Origin: Proteobacteria bacterium CAG:495
Lineage (GTDB): Bacteria; Pseudomonadota; Alphaproteobacteria; RF32; CAG-239
Direction of reading: 5' to 3'
Length of the DNA stretch: 9,756 nt
NCBI GenBank assembly: GCA_000432275.1
Contig: HF995316.1
Span: 110,153 to 119,908 of the forward strand
Position numbers and translations under genes: made by a program
In this document: positions 1-5,841 of the stretch, one piece after another
Layout: every line of letters starts with the position of its first letter
How positions within the stretch are numbered: position 1 is the first letter of the stretch
The notes under the pieces: model-generated
Told to the model about the DNA's origin: nothing
Seen by the model: the letters and a program-made list of their open reading frames with translations, nothing else
Databases searched by the model: none

Positions 1-360
1 GAGCTGTTTTTGTTCTGCCAAATCAAGACAGGCTTTCAGCAGGACAACTTCATGCTCTGTTGCTGCCAGCGGCTTTTCGCACAAAATATGCTTACCGCTT
101 TCTACCGCGATTCTAAGCTGCTGAATATGATATTTGTCCGGAGAGCAGATAATGACGGCGTCTGATGCGCTGAGCATGTCTTCAAAACGTGCAAAAGGCT
201 TCAGACTGATGCCGTAATTCTTTTCGACACGTTCAAAAGCTTGAATGTCTGGCTCAAAGGCTCCTGCAAATTCAACACATTCGATTTTCAGCAAAGGTTT
301 CAGATGAAACTGTAATGCATGGTCTCCCAGACCCGCAAAACCGATTTTAATTTTTTCCAT
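1..360 (-). CDS. Gfo/Idh/MocA family oxidoreductase, N-terminal part (partial)
   Basis: The minus strand from position 360 is open to the left edge: 120 codons, no stop, so the C-terminus is missing. The protein starts MEKIKIGFAGLGDHALQFH, a Rossmann beta-alpha-beta start with the glycine pattern GxxGLGDH where this NAD(P)-binding family has GxGxxG. About residues 64-78 read DMLSASDAVIICSPDKYH, and near residue 94 is CEKPLA, the family's EKP motif whose lysine lies near the active site. Members oxidise or reduce sugars, inositols or biliverdin-like substrates. The substrate cannot be told because the C-terminal domain is off the window. The ATG at 358-360 has no clear Shine-Dalgarno. A sigma70-like promoter lies about 50-75 bp upstream. 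Family assignment is firm; specific function is unknown. Confidence 0.88.
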   Translation of the reverse strand, partial: MEKIKIGFAGLGDHALQFHLKPLLKIECVEFAGAFEPDIQAFERVEKNYGISLKPFARFEDMLSASDAVIICSPDKYHIQQLRIAVESGKHILCEKPLAATEHEVVLLKACLDLAEQKQL

Positions 361-406
361 TTTTGTAAAGTTAAGATTATTTAATAAAAATTTTTTTAGC
401 GTTTGT

Positions 407-434
407 AATCTAGCATAATCCGGATTTTTGTCAA
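407..434 (-). promoter_or_regulatory. sigma70-type promoter of the oxidoreductase gene
   Basis: On the minus strand TTGACA (429-434) is followed after 16 bp by TAGATT (407-412). The -35 box is a perfect consensus match and the -10 box matches 4 of 6. The predicted transcript starts near 400, giving a leader of about 40 nt before the ATG at 360. The fit is good but rests on pattern alone. Confidence 0.5.
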
Positions 435-451
435 ATCAAAACAAAACAGTT

Positions 452-476
452 TTTCGGCGCCGAAACATAATATGTT
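452..476. promoter_or_regulatory. two adjacent palindromes, possible operator
   Basis: TTTCGGCGCCGAAA (452-465) is a perfect 14-bp palindrome. It overlaps a second one, AACATA-A-TATGTT (464-476). Together they sit 18-42 bp upstream of the -35 box of the predicted oxidoreductase promoter, a usual position for an activator or repressor site. No binding protein can be named. Confidence 0.3.
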
Positions 477-546
477 ATTTATCCATACCCAGTGTCGATG
501 CTTGTTCGGTTTGTGTTAATGTGATTTTGGAGGAGGGACTTTTGTT

Positions 547-593
547 GCCATTAAACCAAAACCCCTCATAACGAGGGGTTTTGGTTTAATGGC
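547..593. terminator. intrinsic terminator after tRNA-Arg, 21-bp perfect stem
   Basis: Positions 547-567 and 573-593 are perfect inverted repeats of 21 bp around a 5-base loop. The core is ACCCCTC/GAGGGGT flanked by A and T runs (AAAA...TTTT), so it can act in both directions. On the minus strand it ends tRNA-Arg transcription. The foot of the stem includes the encoded CCA and the discriminator base of the tRNA. Confidence 0.85.
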
Positions 594-666
594 GCACCCG
601 GCGGGATTCGAACTCACAACCTTCTGATCCGTAGTCAGATGCTCTATCCAATTGAGCTACGGGTGC
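590..666 (-). tRNA. tRNA-Arg (anticodon ACG), with encoded CCA
   Basis: The minus strand folds as a full cloverleaf. The acceptor is GCACCCG/CGGGTGC, the D stem GCTC/GAGC, the anticodon stem TCTGA/TCAGA with loop CTACGGA, the variable loop AGGTT, and the T loop TTCGAAT; discriminator G and CCA follow at the 3' end. The anticodon ACG (A34 normally becomes inosine) reads CGU, CGC and CGA. The T stem GTGAG/CCCGC contains an A52-C62 mismatch and a U50-G64 wobble, which is unusual in an otherwise perfect tRNA. Total length is 77 nt with CCA. Confidence 0.95.
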
Positions 667-688
667 ATCTGTTTTGACAACAGAACCT

Positions 689-717
689 TTATTACAGCTT
701 TTAAATTTTAATTGCAA
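689..717 (-). promoter_or_regulatory. possible tRNA-Arg promoter
   Basis: On the minus strand TTGCAA (712-717) is separated by 17 bp from TAATAA (689-694). Transcription would start near 682, about 16 nt before the mature tRNA. A short hairpin CTGTT/AACAG (669-683) falls in this 5' leader. The region is very AT-rich, so chance matches are easy. Confidence 0.3.
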
Positions 718-834
718 GCAATTTTTTCAAATAATTTAAAAGAATTTTAATCTATTCCGGGGTAAAGTTGTTCCAACGAGGTTTTCTATAAAACTAAATG
801 TTGTTTGTACGCCGGTTTTTTACAGAATTTACTT

Positions 835-840
835 TACAAT
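835..840 (+). promoter_or_regulatory. possible -10 box of the lipoprotein gene
   Basis: TACAAT matches 5 of 6 bases of the -10 consensus and lies 60 bp before the chosen start codon at 900. No good -35 box is found at 16-18 bp spacing, so this is a weak call. The rest of 667-899 is AT-rich and holds no gene that I can support. Confidence 0.28.
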
Positions 841-899
841 AAAAGTGAATGGTGTAAAAAACTAAGTGTATGTATTTTTTTAATAAGGTGCTTTATTCA

Positions 900-2003
900 A
901 TGACAAAATCAGCTCTCAAAATGTATTTGTCGGCGGTTTCAATGTTTCTCATCAGCGGATGCACATATTCTTCTGATGCATTGTTTCCTTCGCTTTTCGG
1001 TTCTGACGCTCAGGAAGAAATGGCAGCCGGAGACGGCGGTTTTTCCGATGAGGCGGTTCCGGCCTTAGGCTCAACCAATTTTGAACCCTTAGAAATTTCT
1101 GAAGGCGGCAACACCGGCACCTTTGTTGGCCAGAAAGTCGCCACTTTCCGCAGCGAATTGGCCCAGTTGCAGGCGTCTATCCGTAACAACAACGCACAGC
1201 TCCAGCAGATTCGCGGTTCTGTCATTAACAATGCGCTTCAGTATCATAAAGTAATCGGCATGATTGAGGCCAAACTGCAAGTTGGTACCACACCGGGAAA
1301 TCCCCAGATGTTTGGTATGTTGCAAAGTGCCCAGAGCAACATTCAGACGATGAATGCCAACACTATTGCTTTAAGCCAGCTGTCGACCCGCGTTCAGTCT
1401 GATGCCGCCAACACCACATATCTTGCAGATTCCATCAAAGCCGCTTACGGTATTTCCGGTGCCGTCGATGAAGACCACCGCCAACTGCGTATTTTGGAAA
1501 ACGAGGCAACCCAGACTTCAATTCTGATTAACAGCCTGTTAACCGAAATCAACAGCGATATTTCCCGTCAGCAGCAGTATATTGAAACGGCCAAAAACTA
1601 TATTGTAGATTTGAGCTCTGCAATCAAAGCCGGAAGCTATGGCGTTGATAACGCCCCTCTGACGCCGGTTAAAAATTCAGCGGTGTCTTTCTCCGGTTCC
1701 AAAGCGGGAATCTCCGGCAAGCCCTTGTTTGTGGCCAAGTTTAACAAATCTAACGTCAAATATAAAGACGGATTGAAGCGCGCGGTTAGCAGCGCTGTTT
1801 CTAAAAAGCCCGGTGTTATGTTTGACGTTGTCGCCGTAAGCCCTGCCAAAGGCAGCCAGCTTTCTGCCGCAGCCGCCAAGAACAATGCAACCCAAATCTT
1901 TCAGGATATGATTGAAATGGGTGTCGGCGCTGAAAAAATTAACCTTTCTGCCAAGACCAGCGGAGATGTAACTTCTTCAGAAGTTCAAATCTTCGTTAAA
2001 TAA
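900..2003 (+). CDS. lipoprotein with helical region and OmpA-like C-terminal domain
   Basis: The frame is open from ATG 870. I prefer ATG 900, because AAGG lies about 11 bases upstream of it and it gives a clean lipoprotein signal: MTKSALKMYLSAVSMFLISGC, lipobox ISGC, lipidated Cys21. The mature protein has an acidic, Gly-rich linker (about 25-75), then long Gln/Asn-rich helices (about 79-127, 138-180, 190-245) likely to form coiled coils. A compact C-terminal domain (about 275-367) follows, with KPLFVAKFNKSNVKY, FDVVAVSPAKG and ending EVQIFVK. That domain's alternating strands and helices, and its wording, resemble an OmpA-like domain I recall in Rhodospirillales hypothetical proteins. I infer an envelope protein, perhaps touching peptidoglycan. 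It ends in a strong terminator and converges on the next gene. The precise role is unknown. Confidence 0.8.
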   Translation: MTKSALKMYLSAVSMFLISGCTYSSDALFPSLFGSDAQEEMAAGDGGFSDEAVPALGSTNFEPLEISEGGNTGTFVGQKVATFRSELAQLQASIRNNNAQLQQIRGSVINNALQYHKVIGMIEAKLQVGTTPGNPQMFGMLQSAQSNIQTMNANTIALSQLSTRVQSDAANTTYLADSIKAAYGISGAVDEDHRQLRILENEATQTSILINSLLTEINSDISRQQQYIETAKNYIVDLSSAIKAGSYGVDNAPLTPVKNSAVSFSGSKAGISGKPLFVAKFNKSNVKYKDGLKRAVSSAVSKKPGVMFDVVAVSPAKGSQLSAAAAKNNATQIFQDMIEMGVGAEKINLSAKTSGDVTSSEVQIFVK

Positions 2004-2031
2004 AACACATAACTTTGGTAAGTAAAAAAGT

Positions 2032-2067
2032 CCCCTTGATAATCTGCCAGTTATCAAGGGGCTTTTT
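2032..2067. terminator. bidirectional intrinsic terminator
   Basis: CCCCTTGATAA (2032-2042) pairs perfectly with TTATCAAGGGG (2051-2061) around an 8-base loop and is followed by CTTTTT. On the minus strand the same stem is followed by ACTTTTTT. It therefore serves both the lipoprotein gene (plus) and the convergent unknown gene (minus). Confidence 0.9.
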
Positions 2068-2123
2068 GTTACAGAGATTAAGCGCGAACATTTGATTCTA
2101 AATTCTAAAAAAACCGTAACCTT

Positions 2124-2588
2124 TCAGTTCAGGTTTTGAGAATTGGGGTTTCTTGTGTAGCGCAATTCGCAAACGGCGTCAAACAGCTGTGTAAGAAAAC
2201 TGTTGTCGTCTTCGGCATCAAACTGACTGTTGCAGCAAAAGTGGTAGAGTACGTCAAGACTGCTGTTGCTCATATTTTCGATATAGTCATTGATAAGAAT
2301 AATCTGGGCAATGTCTTCATCGGAAAGATGCATTCGCAGTTCAGTCAAAGCCTCTTCCAGGTTATCTTCCTGTAAGATAAAGATATTTAGTTCTTTGAAG
2401 CGGGCTTCCAGCTTGGTGACAATACCGGATATTAACTCCCGGTCTTCAAAAGGAAGTTCATAATTCAACAACAAGTCTTTCATAATGCCATATACGAAAA
2501 AGATATCTTCGCTTTTTTTGAGCTTGTCAATTTCGAAACTTCTGAAATATTCTATAAAATCAGAATAGTTTTTAAATTTTTTTCTCAT
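2124..2588 (-). CDS. unrecognised acidic helical protein, 154 aa
   Basis: I do not recognise this family. The frame opens at a TTG (2594), but the ATG two codons later (2588) is the more likely start: MRKKFKNYSDFIEYFRSF. No Shine-Dalgarno is evident. The protein looks soluble, rich in acidic and aromatic residues and mostly helical: no signal peptide, no membrane segment. Notable pieces are LPFEDRELISGIVTKLEARFKEL (about 50-72), EALTELRMHLSDEDIAQIIL (about 79-98) and a Cys pair in YHFCCNSQF (near 117). An antisense open frame (2136-2375, plus) has no promoter or homology support. A near-consensus sigma70 promoter lies 60-80 bp upstream and a shared terminator lies downstream, so this is a single-gene transcript. 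That supports it as real. Confidence 0.72.
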   Translation of the reverse strand: MRKKFKNYSDFIEYFRSFEIDKLKKSEDIFFVYGIMKDLLLNYELPFEDRELISGIVTKLEARFKELNIFILQEDNLEEALTELRMHLSDEDIAQIILINDYIENMSNSSLDVLYHFCCNSQFDAEDDNSFLTQLFDAVCELRYTRNPNSQNLN

Positions 2589-2643
2589 AACCAAAAATTT
2601 TTAACATTAACAATAGGCACAATAATCTCTTTTGAATATGATG

Positions 2644-2671
2644 ATTATATAAGATTTTGTATCCCAGTCAA
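2644..2671 (-). promoter_or_regulatory. strong sigma70-type promoter of the 154-aa unknown gene
   Basis: On the minus strand TTGACT (2666-2671), a 16-bp spacer and a perfect TATAAT (2644-2649) are present. Transcription is predicted near 2637, giving a leader of about 50 nt to the ATG at 2588. It is the best promoter match in the window. Confidence 0.65.
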
Positions 2672-2695
2672 TCGTTTTTGGCAAAATTTGACTAT

Positions 2696-2707
2696 TGTCA
2701 ATTGACA
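2696..2707. promoter_or_regulatory. palindrome TGTCAATTGACA between divergent promoters, possible operator
   Basis: This perfect 12-bp palindrome contains the -35 box of the plus-strand promoter and lies 25 bp upstream of the -35 box of the divergent minus-strand promoter. Further TTGACT/AGTCAA half-sites occur at 2688-2693 and 2666-2671. A regulator bound here could control both genes. The binding protein is unknown, and part of the similarity comes from -35 boxes themselves being TTGAC-like. Confidence 0.35.
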
Positions 2708-2729
2708 CTCCTCATTTTTATGGTAGAGT
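2702..2729 (+). promoter_or_regulatory. sigma70-type promoter of the small membrane protein gene
   Basis: TTGACA (2702-2707), a 16-bp spacer and TAGAGT (2724-2729) form a good match: perfect -35 and 4 of 6 in the -10. The transcript would start near 2736, about 40 nt before the ATG at 2778. Confidence 0.5.
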
Positions 2730-2777
2730 GTTAACAGCCTTTTGATATTATGATGAAAACAATTAAAAAATTAGAAT

Positions 2778-3143
2778 ATGAATCCGTTTAGTTTAATTTA
2801 CGATTGGGTCTCTTTCTATCTCAGTCGTTTATGGGCGCAGGTTTGGAATAGTCCGGGCACGGTTTTGCTTTATTTTGTGGTTTGCAGTGCATTGTTGCTG
2901 GCTTTTAATTCGCCGGAGCGCAGCCGCCGCCGTAATTTGATAATAATCCGCTGTTTGGCAGTTGTCGGTACTGTTGTCGTTTTTTATAACGATATAAACC
3001 TGGTACCGCTTTTTAATCAATGGTATGATATTCCGATGAATTTGGCGATAGGCTGCCTGCTGTGTCGAATGATATGGAATGTCGTTGCTTGGTGCGCCTG
3101 TTGTAATTTTGGCACTTTTTCCGGTTGGGTCCGTGGTTCCTGA
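2778..3143 (+). CDS. small Cys-rich inner-membrane protein of unknown function
   Basis: I do not recognise this 121-aa protein. It has three hydrophobic stretches that could cross the membrane: about 27-43 (GTVLLYFVVCSALLLAF), 54-69 (LIIIRCLAVVGTVVVF) and 86-109. The first two are separated by the strongly basic loop SPERSRRRN, which the positive-inside rule would place in the cytoplasm. Seven cysteines sit in or near the membrane segments, three clustered as WCACC (105-109), perhaps for metal or disulfide chemistry; this is speculation. No Shine-Dalgarno precedes the ATG. A 13-codon frame (2750-2791) overlaps its start. A promoter lies upstream and a perfect-stem terminator follows, so it appears to be a monocistronic gene. 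Confidence 0.7.
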   Translation: MNPFSLIYDWVSFYLSRLWAQVWNSPGTVLLYFVVCSALLLAFNSPERSRRRNLIIIRCLAVVGTVVVFYNDINLVPLFNQWYDIPMNLAIGCLLCRMIWNVVAWCACCNFGTFSGWVRGS

Positions 3144-3163
3144 CCGATACTTTTTGTTCATTA

Positions 3164-3195
3164 AAAAACCTCTCTGAGTGATCAGAGAGGTTTTT
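3164..3195. terminator. bidirectional intrinsic terminator between membrane protein gene and rpsA
   Basis: A 14-bp perfect stem (3164-3177 with 3182-3195) closes on a GTGA loop. The GC core CCTCTCTGA is flanked by AAAAA and TTTTT, so the structure works in both directions. It ends the plus-strand membrane protein gene and the minus-strand rpsA transcript. Confidence 0.93.
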
Positions 3196-3217
3196 GTTTG
3201 AGCGTGCTTAATATGGA

Positions 3218-4906
3218 TTAAGCGTTCTTTTTCAAAGCTTCGGATAAAGCGTCTCCGAGAGAAGAAGAACCTTCGCTGCTGTTGGAGGAATATTCTTCCA
3301 AAGCTTTCTTTTCTTCTTCAATTTCCAATGCTTTTACCGACAGGCCGATTTTGTTGTTTTTCTTGTCAACAGAAGTAACCTTAGCTTCGATAACGTCACC
3401 CTCTTTGTAGTTTTCCGGGTTCTGTGCAGCCTTGTCTTTAGACAGGTCTGTTCTCTTGATGGAAGCGGCAATACCGTCAACTTCAACATTGACGGCTTTG
3501 TCTTCGATACCGGTAACGGTAGCTTTGACAACGTCGCCTTTCTTCAGTCCGTCCAAAGCGGTAGCCAGAGTATTTTCTGTCAACTGTTTAATGCCGAGGC
3601 TGATGCGCTCTTTTTCAACGTCAACGTCGATAATCTTGGCCTGGATGTCCTGACCTTTGGTGTAGTCTTTAACGGCTTCTTCACCGGCTTTGTCCCAAGA
3701 AATGTCAGACAGGTGAATCATACCGTCGATTTCATCGCTCAGACCGACAAACAAACCGAATTCGGTGATGTTCTTGATCTTGCCTTCGATAACGGAACCG
3801 ACCGGATGCTCTTCAACATAAGCAGCCCAGGGATTCGGTGTGCATTGTTTAATGCCGAGGCTGATGCGGCGTTTGTCGGCATCAACTTCCAGAACTTTAA
3901 CTTCAACTTCCTGAGAAGTAGAAACGATTTTACCCGGGTGTACGTTTTTGCGGGTCCAGCTCATTTCTGAAACGTGAACCAAACCTTCAATACCGTCTTC
4001 GAGTTCTACAAATGCACCGTAATCAGTGATGTTGGTTACTTTTCCGGTGTAAACTTCACCGACTTTGTATTTGTCGGCAACGTTTTGCCATGGGTCGGAT
4101 TCAAGCTGTTTCATACCCAAAGAAATTCTCTGGTTGTCTTCGTTGAACTTGATAACCTGAACTTTAACAGTCTGGCCGACAGACAAAACTTCTGCCGGAT
4201 GATTGATGCGTTTCCAAGAAATGTCGGTAACGTGCAACAGGCCGTCAACACCGCCGAGGTCAATAAATGCACCGTAATCGGTAATGTTCTTAACCACGCC
4301 CTCGAGAACGGAACCTTCTTTCAGGTCATTGATTAATTCGGCACGGGCTTCGGCACGGGTTTCTTCCAGAACAACGCGGCGGGAAACAACGATGTTGCCT
4401 CTGACCTTGTCCATTTTCAAAATCTGGAACGGCTGTGTAATGCCCATCAGCGGAGTAATGTCGCGGATCGGACGAATGTCAATCTGAGAACCCGGCAGGA
4501 ATGCAATAGCGCCGTTAAGGTCAACGGTAAAGCCGCCTTTAACGCGTCCGAAGATAACGCCGTTGACTCTTTCGCCGGAGTTGAGGCATTTCTCAAGATC
4601 CTGCCAAGCTTCTTCGCGGCGTGCTTTTTCGCGGGAGAGAACAATGTTGCCGTCTTTGTCTTCATAACGGTCAACATAAACTTCAACCTGGTCGCCGGCT
4701 TTGAGCTCTGCGTTTTGGCCAAACTCACGCAAGGGAATACGGCCTTCAGATTTCAAACCAACGTCAACGATGGCAAAATCCGGAGTTACTCTGATAATGG
4801 TACCTTTAACGACTGAACCGGTGATGCCTTTGTCGCCGAACTGTTCGTTCAGCAAAGCTTCAAAGTTTTCAGTCATTTCGGGAATTTGAATTTCTGTATT
4901 TGTCAT
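3218..4906 (-). CDS. rpsA: 30S ribosomal protein S1
   Basis: This 562-aa protein holds mRNA on the 30S subunit and helps start translation of structured or Shine-Dalgarno-poor messages. Six S1/OB-fold domains are visible: about 30-95, 110-177, 198-268, 283-354, 370-442 and 457-526. Domains 3-5 are the most typical, with NITDYGAF, GLxHVxxxSW and RISLGxKQ in the expected order; domain 6 is divergent. A Glu/Ser-rich tail (about 530-562) ends in lysines. The start is ATG 4906 (MTNTEIQIPEMTENFEALL); the frame's earlier TTG at 4921 is unlikely. No Shine-Dalgarno precedes the ATG, as is known for S1 genes that are autoregulated. cmk lies just upstream in the same direction, the conserved order in proteobacteria. 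A bidirectional terminator follows. Confidence 0.98.
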   Translation of the reverse strand: MTNTEIQIPEMTENFEALLNEQFGDKGITGSVVKGTIIRVTPDFAIVDVGLKSEGRIPLREFGQNAELKAGDQVEVYVDRYEDKDGNIVLSREKARREEAWQDLEKCLNSGERVNGVIFGRVKGGFTVDLNGAIAFLPGSQIDIRPIRDITPLMGITQPFQILKMDKVRGNIVVSRRVVLEETRAEARAELINDLKEGSVLEGVVKNITDYGAFIDLGGVDGLLHVTDISWKRINHPAEVLSVGQTVKVQVIKFNEDNQRISLGMKQLESDPWQNVADKYKVGEVYTGKVTNITDYGAFVELEDGIEGLVHVSEMSWTRKNVHPGKIVSTSQEVEVKVLEVDADKRRISLGIKQCTPNPWAAYVEEHPVGSVIEGKIKNITEFGLFVGLSDEIDGMIHLSDISWDKAGEEAVKDYTKGQDIQAKIIDVDVEKERISLGIKQLTENTLATALDGLKKGDVVKATVTGIEDKAVNVEVDGIAASIKRTDLSKDKAAQNPENYKEGDVIEAKVTSVDKKNNKIGLSVKALEIEEEKKALEEYSSNSSEGSSSLGDALSEALKKNA

Positions 4907-4984
4907 TAAATAAAATTTCAATAAAATGCCGGCTTTTCAATAAAAAATTAAAGCGGACTTGTGCGAAGTTACAGCTAAAACTAT

Positions 4985-5006
4985 GGCAATATCGCACCAT
5001 ATCGCC
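4985..5006 (-). promoter_or_regulatory. hairpin in the rpsA mRNA leader
   Basis: In the predicted rpsA leader, GGCGATAT and ATATTGCC form an 8-bp stem with one G-U pair around a 6-base loop (GGTGCG). It lies about 80-100 nt before the rpsA start codon and just after the predicted transcription start. It has no U-tract, so it is not a terminator. By analogy with E. coli rpsA, whose structured leader is bound by S1 itself, it may take part in autoregulation; this is inference. Confidence 0.4.
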
Positions 5007-5019
5007 TAAAGTGCTTAAA

Positions 5020-5047
5020 TTTATACACGTAAATATTTATTTTTCAA
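5020..5047 (-). promoter_or_regulatory. rpsA promoter in the cmk-rpsA gap
   Basis: On the minus strand TTGAAA (5042-5047), a 16-bp spacer and TATAAA (5020-5025) form a good sigma70 match right after the cmk stop. Transcription near 5013 would give a leader of about 107 nt. rpsA could thus be expressed independently of cmk, as in E. coli. Confidence 0.5.
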
Positions 5048-5052
5048 GAACT

Positions 5053-5709
5053 TTATTGCTTTGAATCGATAATTTCGCAGGCTTTTTTAAAGACTTCGTC
5101 GATGCTGAGGTCTGAAGTGTCGAAAATAACCGCGTCTTCGGCCGGTTTCATCGGGGCCGCCGCCCGTTGGGAATCCCGCATGTCACGGTTCTTAATGTCT
5201 TCCAAAACGGTTTCGTAATTTGCAGCGATTCCTTTGCTTAAAAATTCTTTATAGCGGCGCCGGGCCCGAACTTCGCTGGATGCCGTAACAAACAGTTTGA
5301 CGGTTGCATCGGGACAAACGACCGTACCGGTGTCTCTGCCGTCGTAAATTGCACCTTCCGCTTTGCTGCCGTCTGCAAAAACCGGATTCTTGGCAAAATC
5401 CTGCTGCATTTTAAGCAAAGCTTGGCGTACCTTGGGGTGAGCCGAAACAATCGACGCATTTTTTCCGCCGACGGCGCCGCGGAATTCGGGATGCTTTGCC
5501 AATGCCGTCATTTTTTGAAAAGTTAATTCTTTGGCCGTTTTTTCCGCCTGAACTTCGTCGGTAACGTCTTCTCCGTTCAAAAACATTTCCAGCCCGACGG
5601 CGCGATAAACCATTCCGGTGTCAAAATAGGCTAGTTTGTATTTTTCTGCCAGTCTGGCCGCAAGCGTTCCCTTGCCGGCTGCTGCCGGCCCGTCAATCGT
5701 AACAATCAT
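5053..5709 (-). CDS. cmk: cytidylate (CMP/dCMP) kinase
   Basis: The enzyme transfers phosphate from ATP to CMP or dCMP in the cytoplasm, feeding CTP and dCTP synthesis. The protein begins MIVTIDGPAAAGKGTLAARL, whose GPAAAGKGT is the P-loop (7-15). YFDTGMVYRA (29-38) is the CMP-binding start of the family, DGRDTGTVV (123-131) and RARRRYKE (148-155) mark the nucleotide-binding and LID region, and RDSQRAAAPMKPAEDA (178-193) is the conserved C-terminal signature. The chosen ATG at 5709 has GGA seven bases upstream; two in-frame TTG codons before it are unlikely starts. The length of 218 aa is normal. A short stretch before DGRD (FADGSKAEGAIY) seems slightly longer than in most members. It precedes rpsA in the same direction and is divergent from the secreted-protein gene at 5842; no convincing promoter was found in the AT-rich 5710-5841. 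Confidence 0.96.
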   Translation of the reverse strand: MIVTIDGPAAAGKGTLAARLAEKYKLAYFDTGMVYRAVGLEMFLNGEDVTDEVQAEKTAKELTFQKMTALAKHPEFRGAVGGKNASIVSAHPKVRQALLKMQQDFAKNPVFADGSKAEGAIYDGRDTGTVVCPDATVKLFVTASSEVRARRRYKEFLSKGIAANYETVLEDIKNRDMRDSQRAAAPMKPAEDAVIFDTSDLSIDEVFKKACEIIDSKQ

Positions 5710-5827
5710 TTCAAATTCCAACAAAATTTATAATTTGTAACAAAAAGTTTACTTTATATCTGGTAAATTATCTTATAAACTAAACTTAGGGTATTACTAT
5801 TTCTGATTTATACAGAAGAATGTTGTA

Positions 5828-5833
5828 AAAGGA
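5828..5833 (+). promoter_or_regulatory. Shine-Dalgarno deciding the start at 5842
   Basis: AAAGGA lies 8 bases before ATG 5842, an ideal spacing. It is one of the few clear ribosome binding sites in the window, where several genes lack one. Confidence 0.7.
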
Positions 5834-5841
5834 TTGGACCA

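Noticed and set aside
590..666. tRNA-Arg as an integration site for a mobile element
   Set aside because: No integrase gene, no repeat of the tRNA 3' end and no foreign-looking genes are seen on either side.
870..899. Longer start (ATG 870) of the lipoprotein gene
   Set aside because: It adds ten residues before a clean lipoprotein signal and has a poor ribosome binding site; ATG 900 has AAGG upstream and gives a normal 20-residue signal.
2136..2375. Plus-strand open frame of 79 codons opposite the 154-aa gene
   Set aside because: It has no promoter or ribosome binding site that I can see, and the minus-strand gene has a near-consensus promoter.
2750..2791. 13-codon upstream frame overlapping the start of the membrane protein gene
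   Set aside because: It could be a leader peptide, but it has no clear Shine-Dalgarno or attenuator structure; in such AT-rich DNA it is likely chance.
3432..4889. Several open frames antisense or out of frame within rpsA
   Set aside because: They lie inside a fully conserved S1 coding sequence and are products of its repeated domains and codon use.
4904..4921. TTG start of rpsA five codons upstream
   Set aside because: ATG 4906 gives the usual S1 N-terminus, and the extra residues (KFYL) are unlike the family.
5707..5724. TTG starts of cmk upstream of ATG 5709
   Set aside because: The ATG has GGA at 7 bases and gives the usual MIVTIDGP start.
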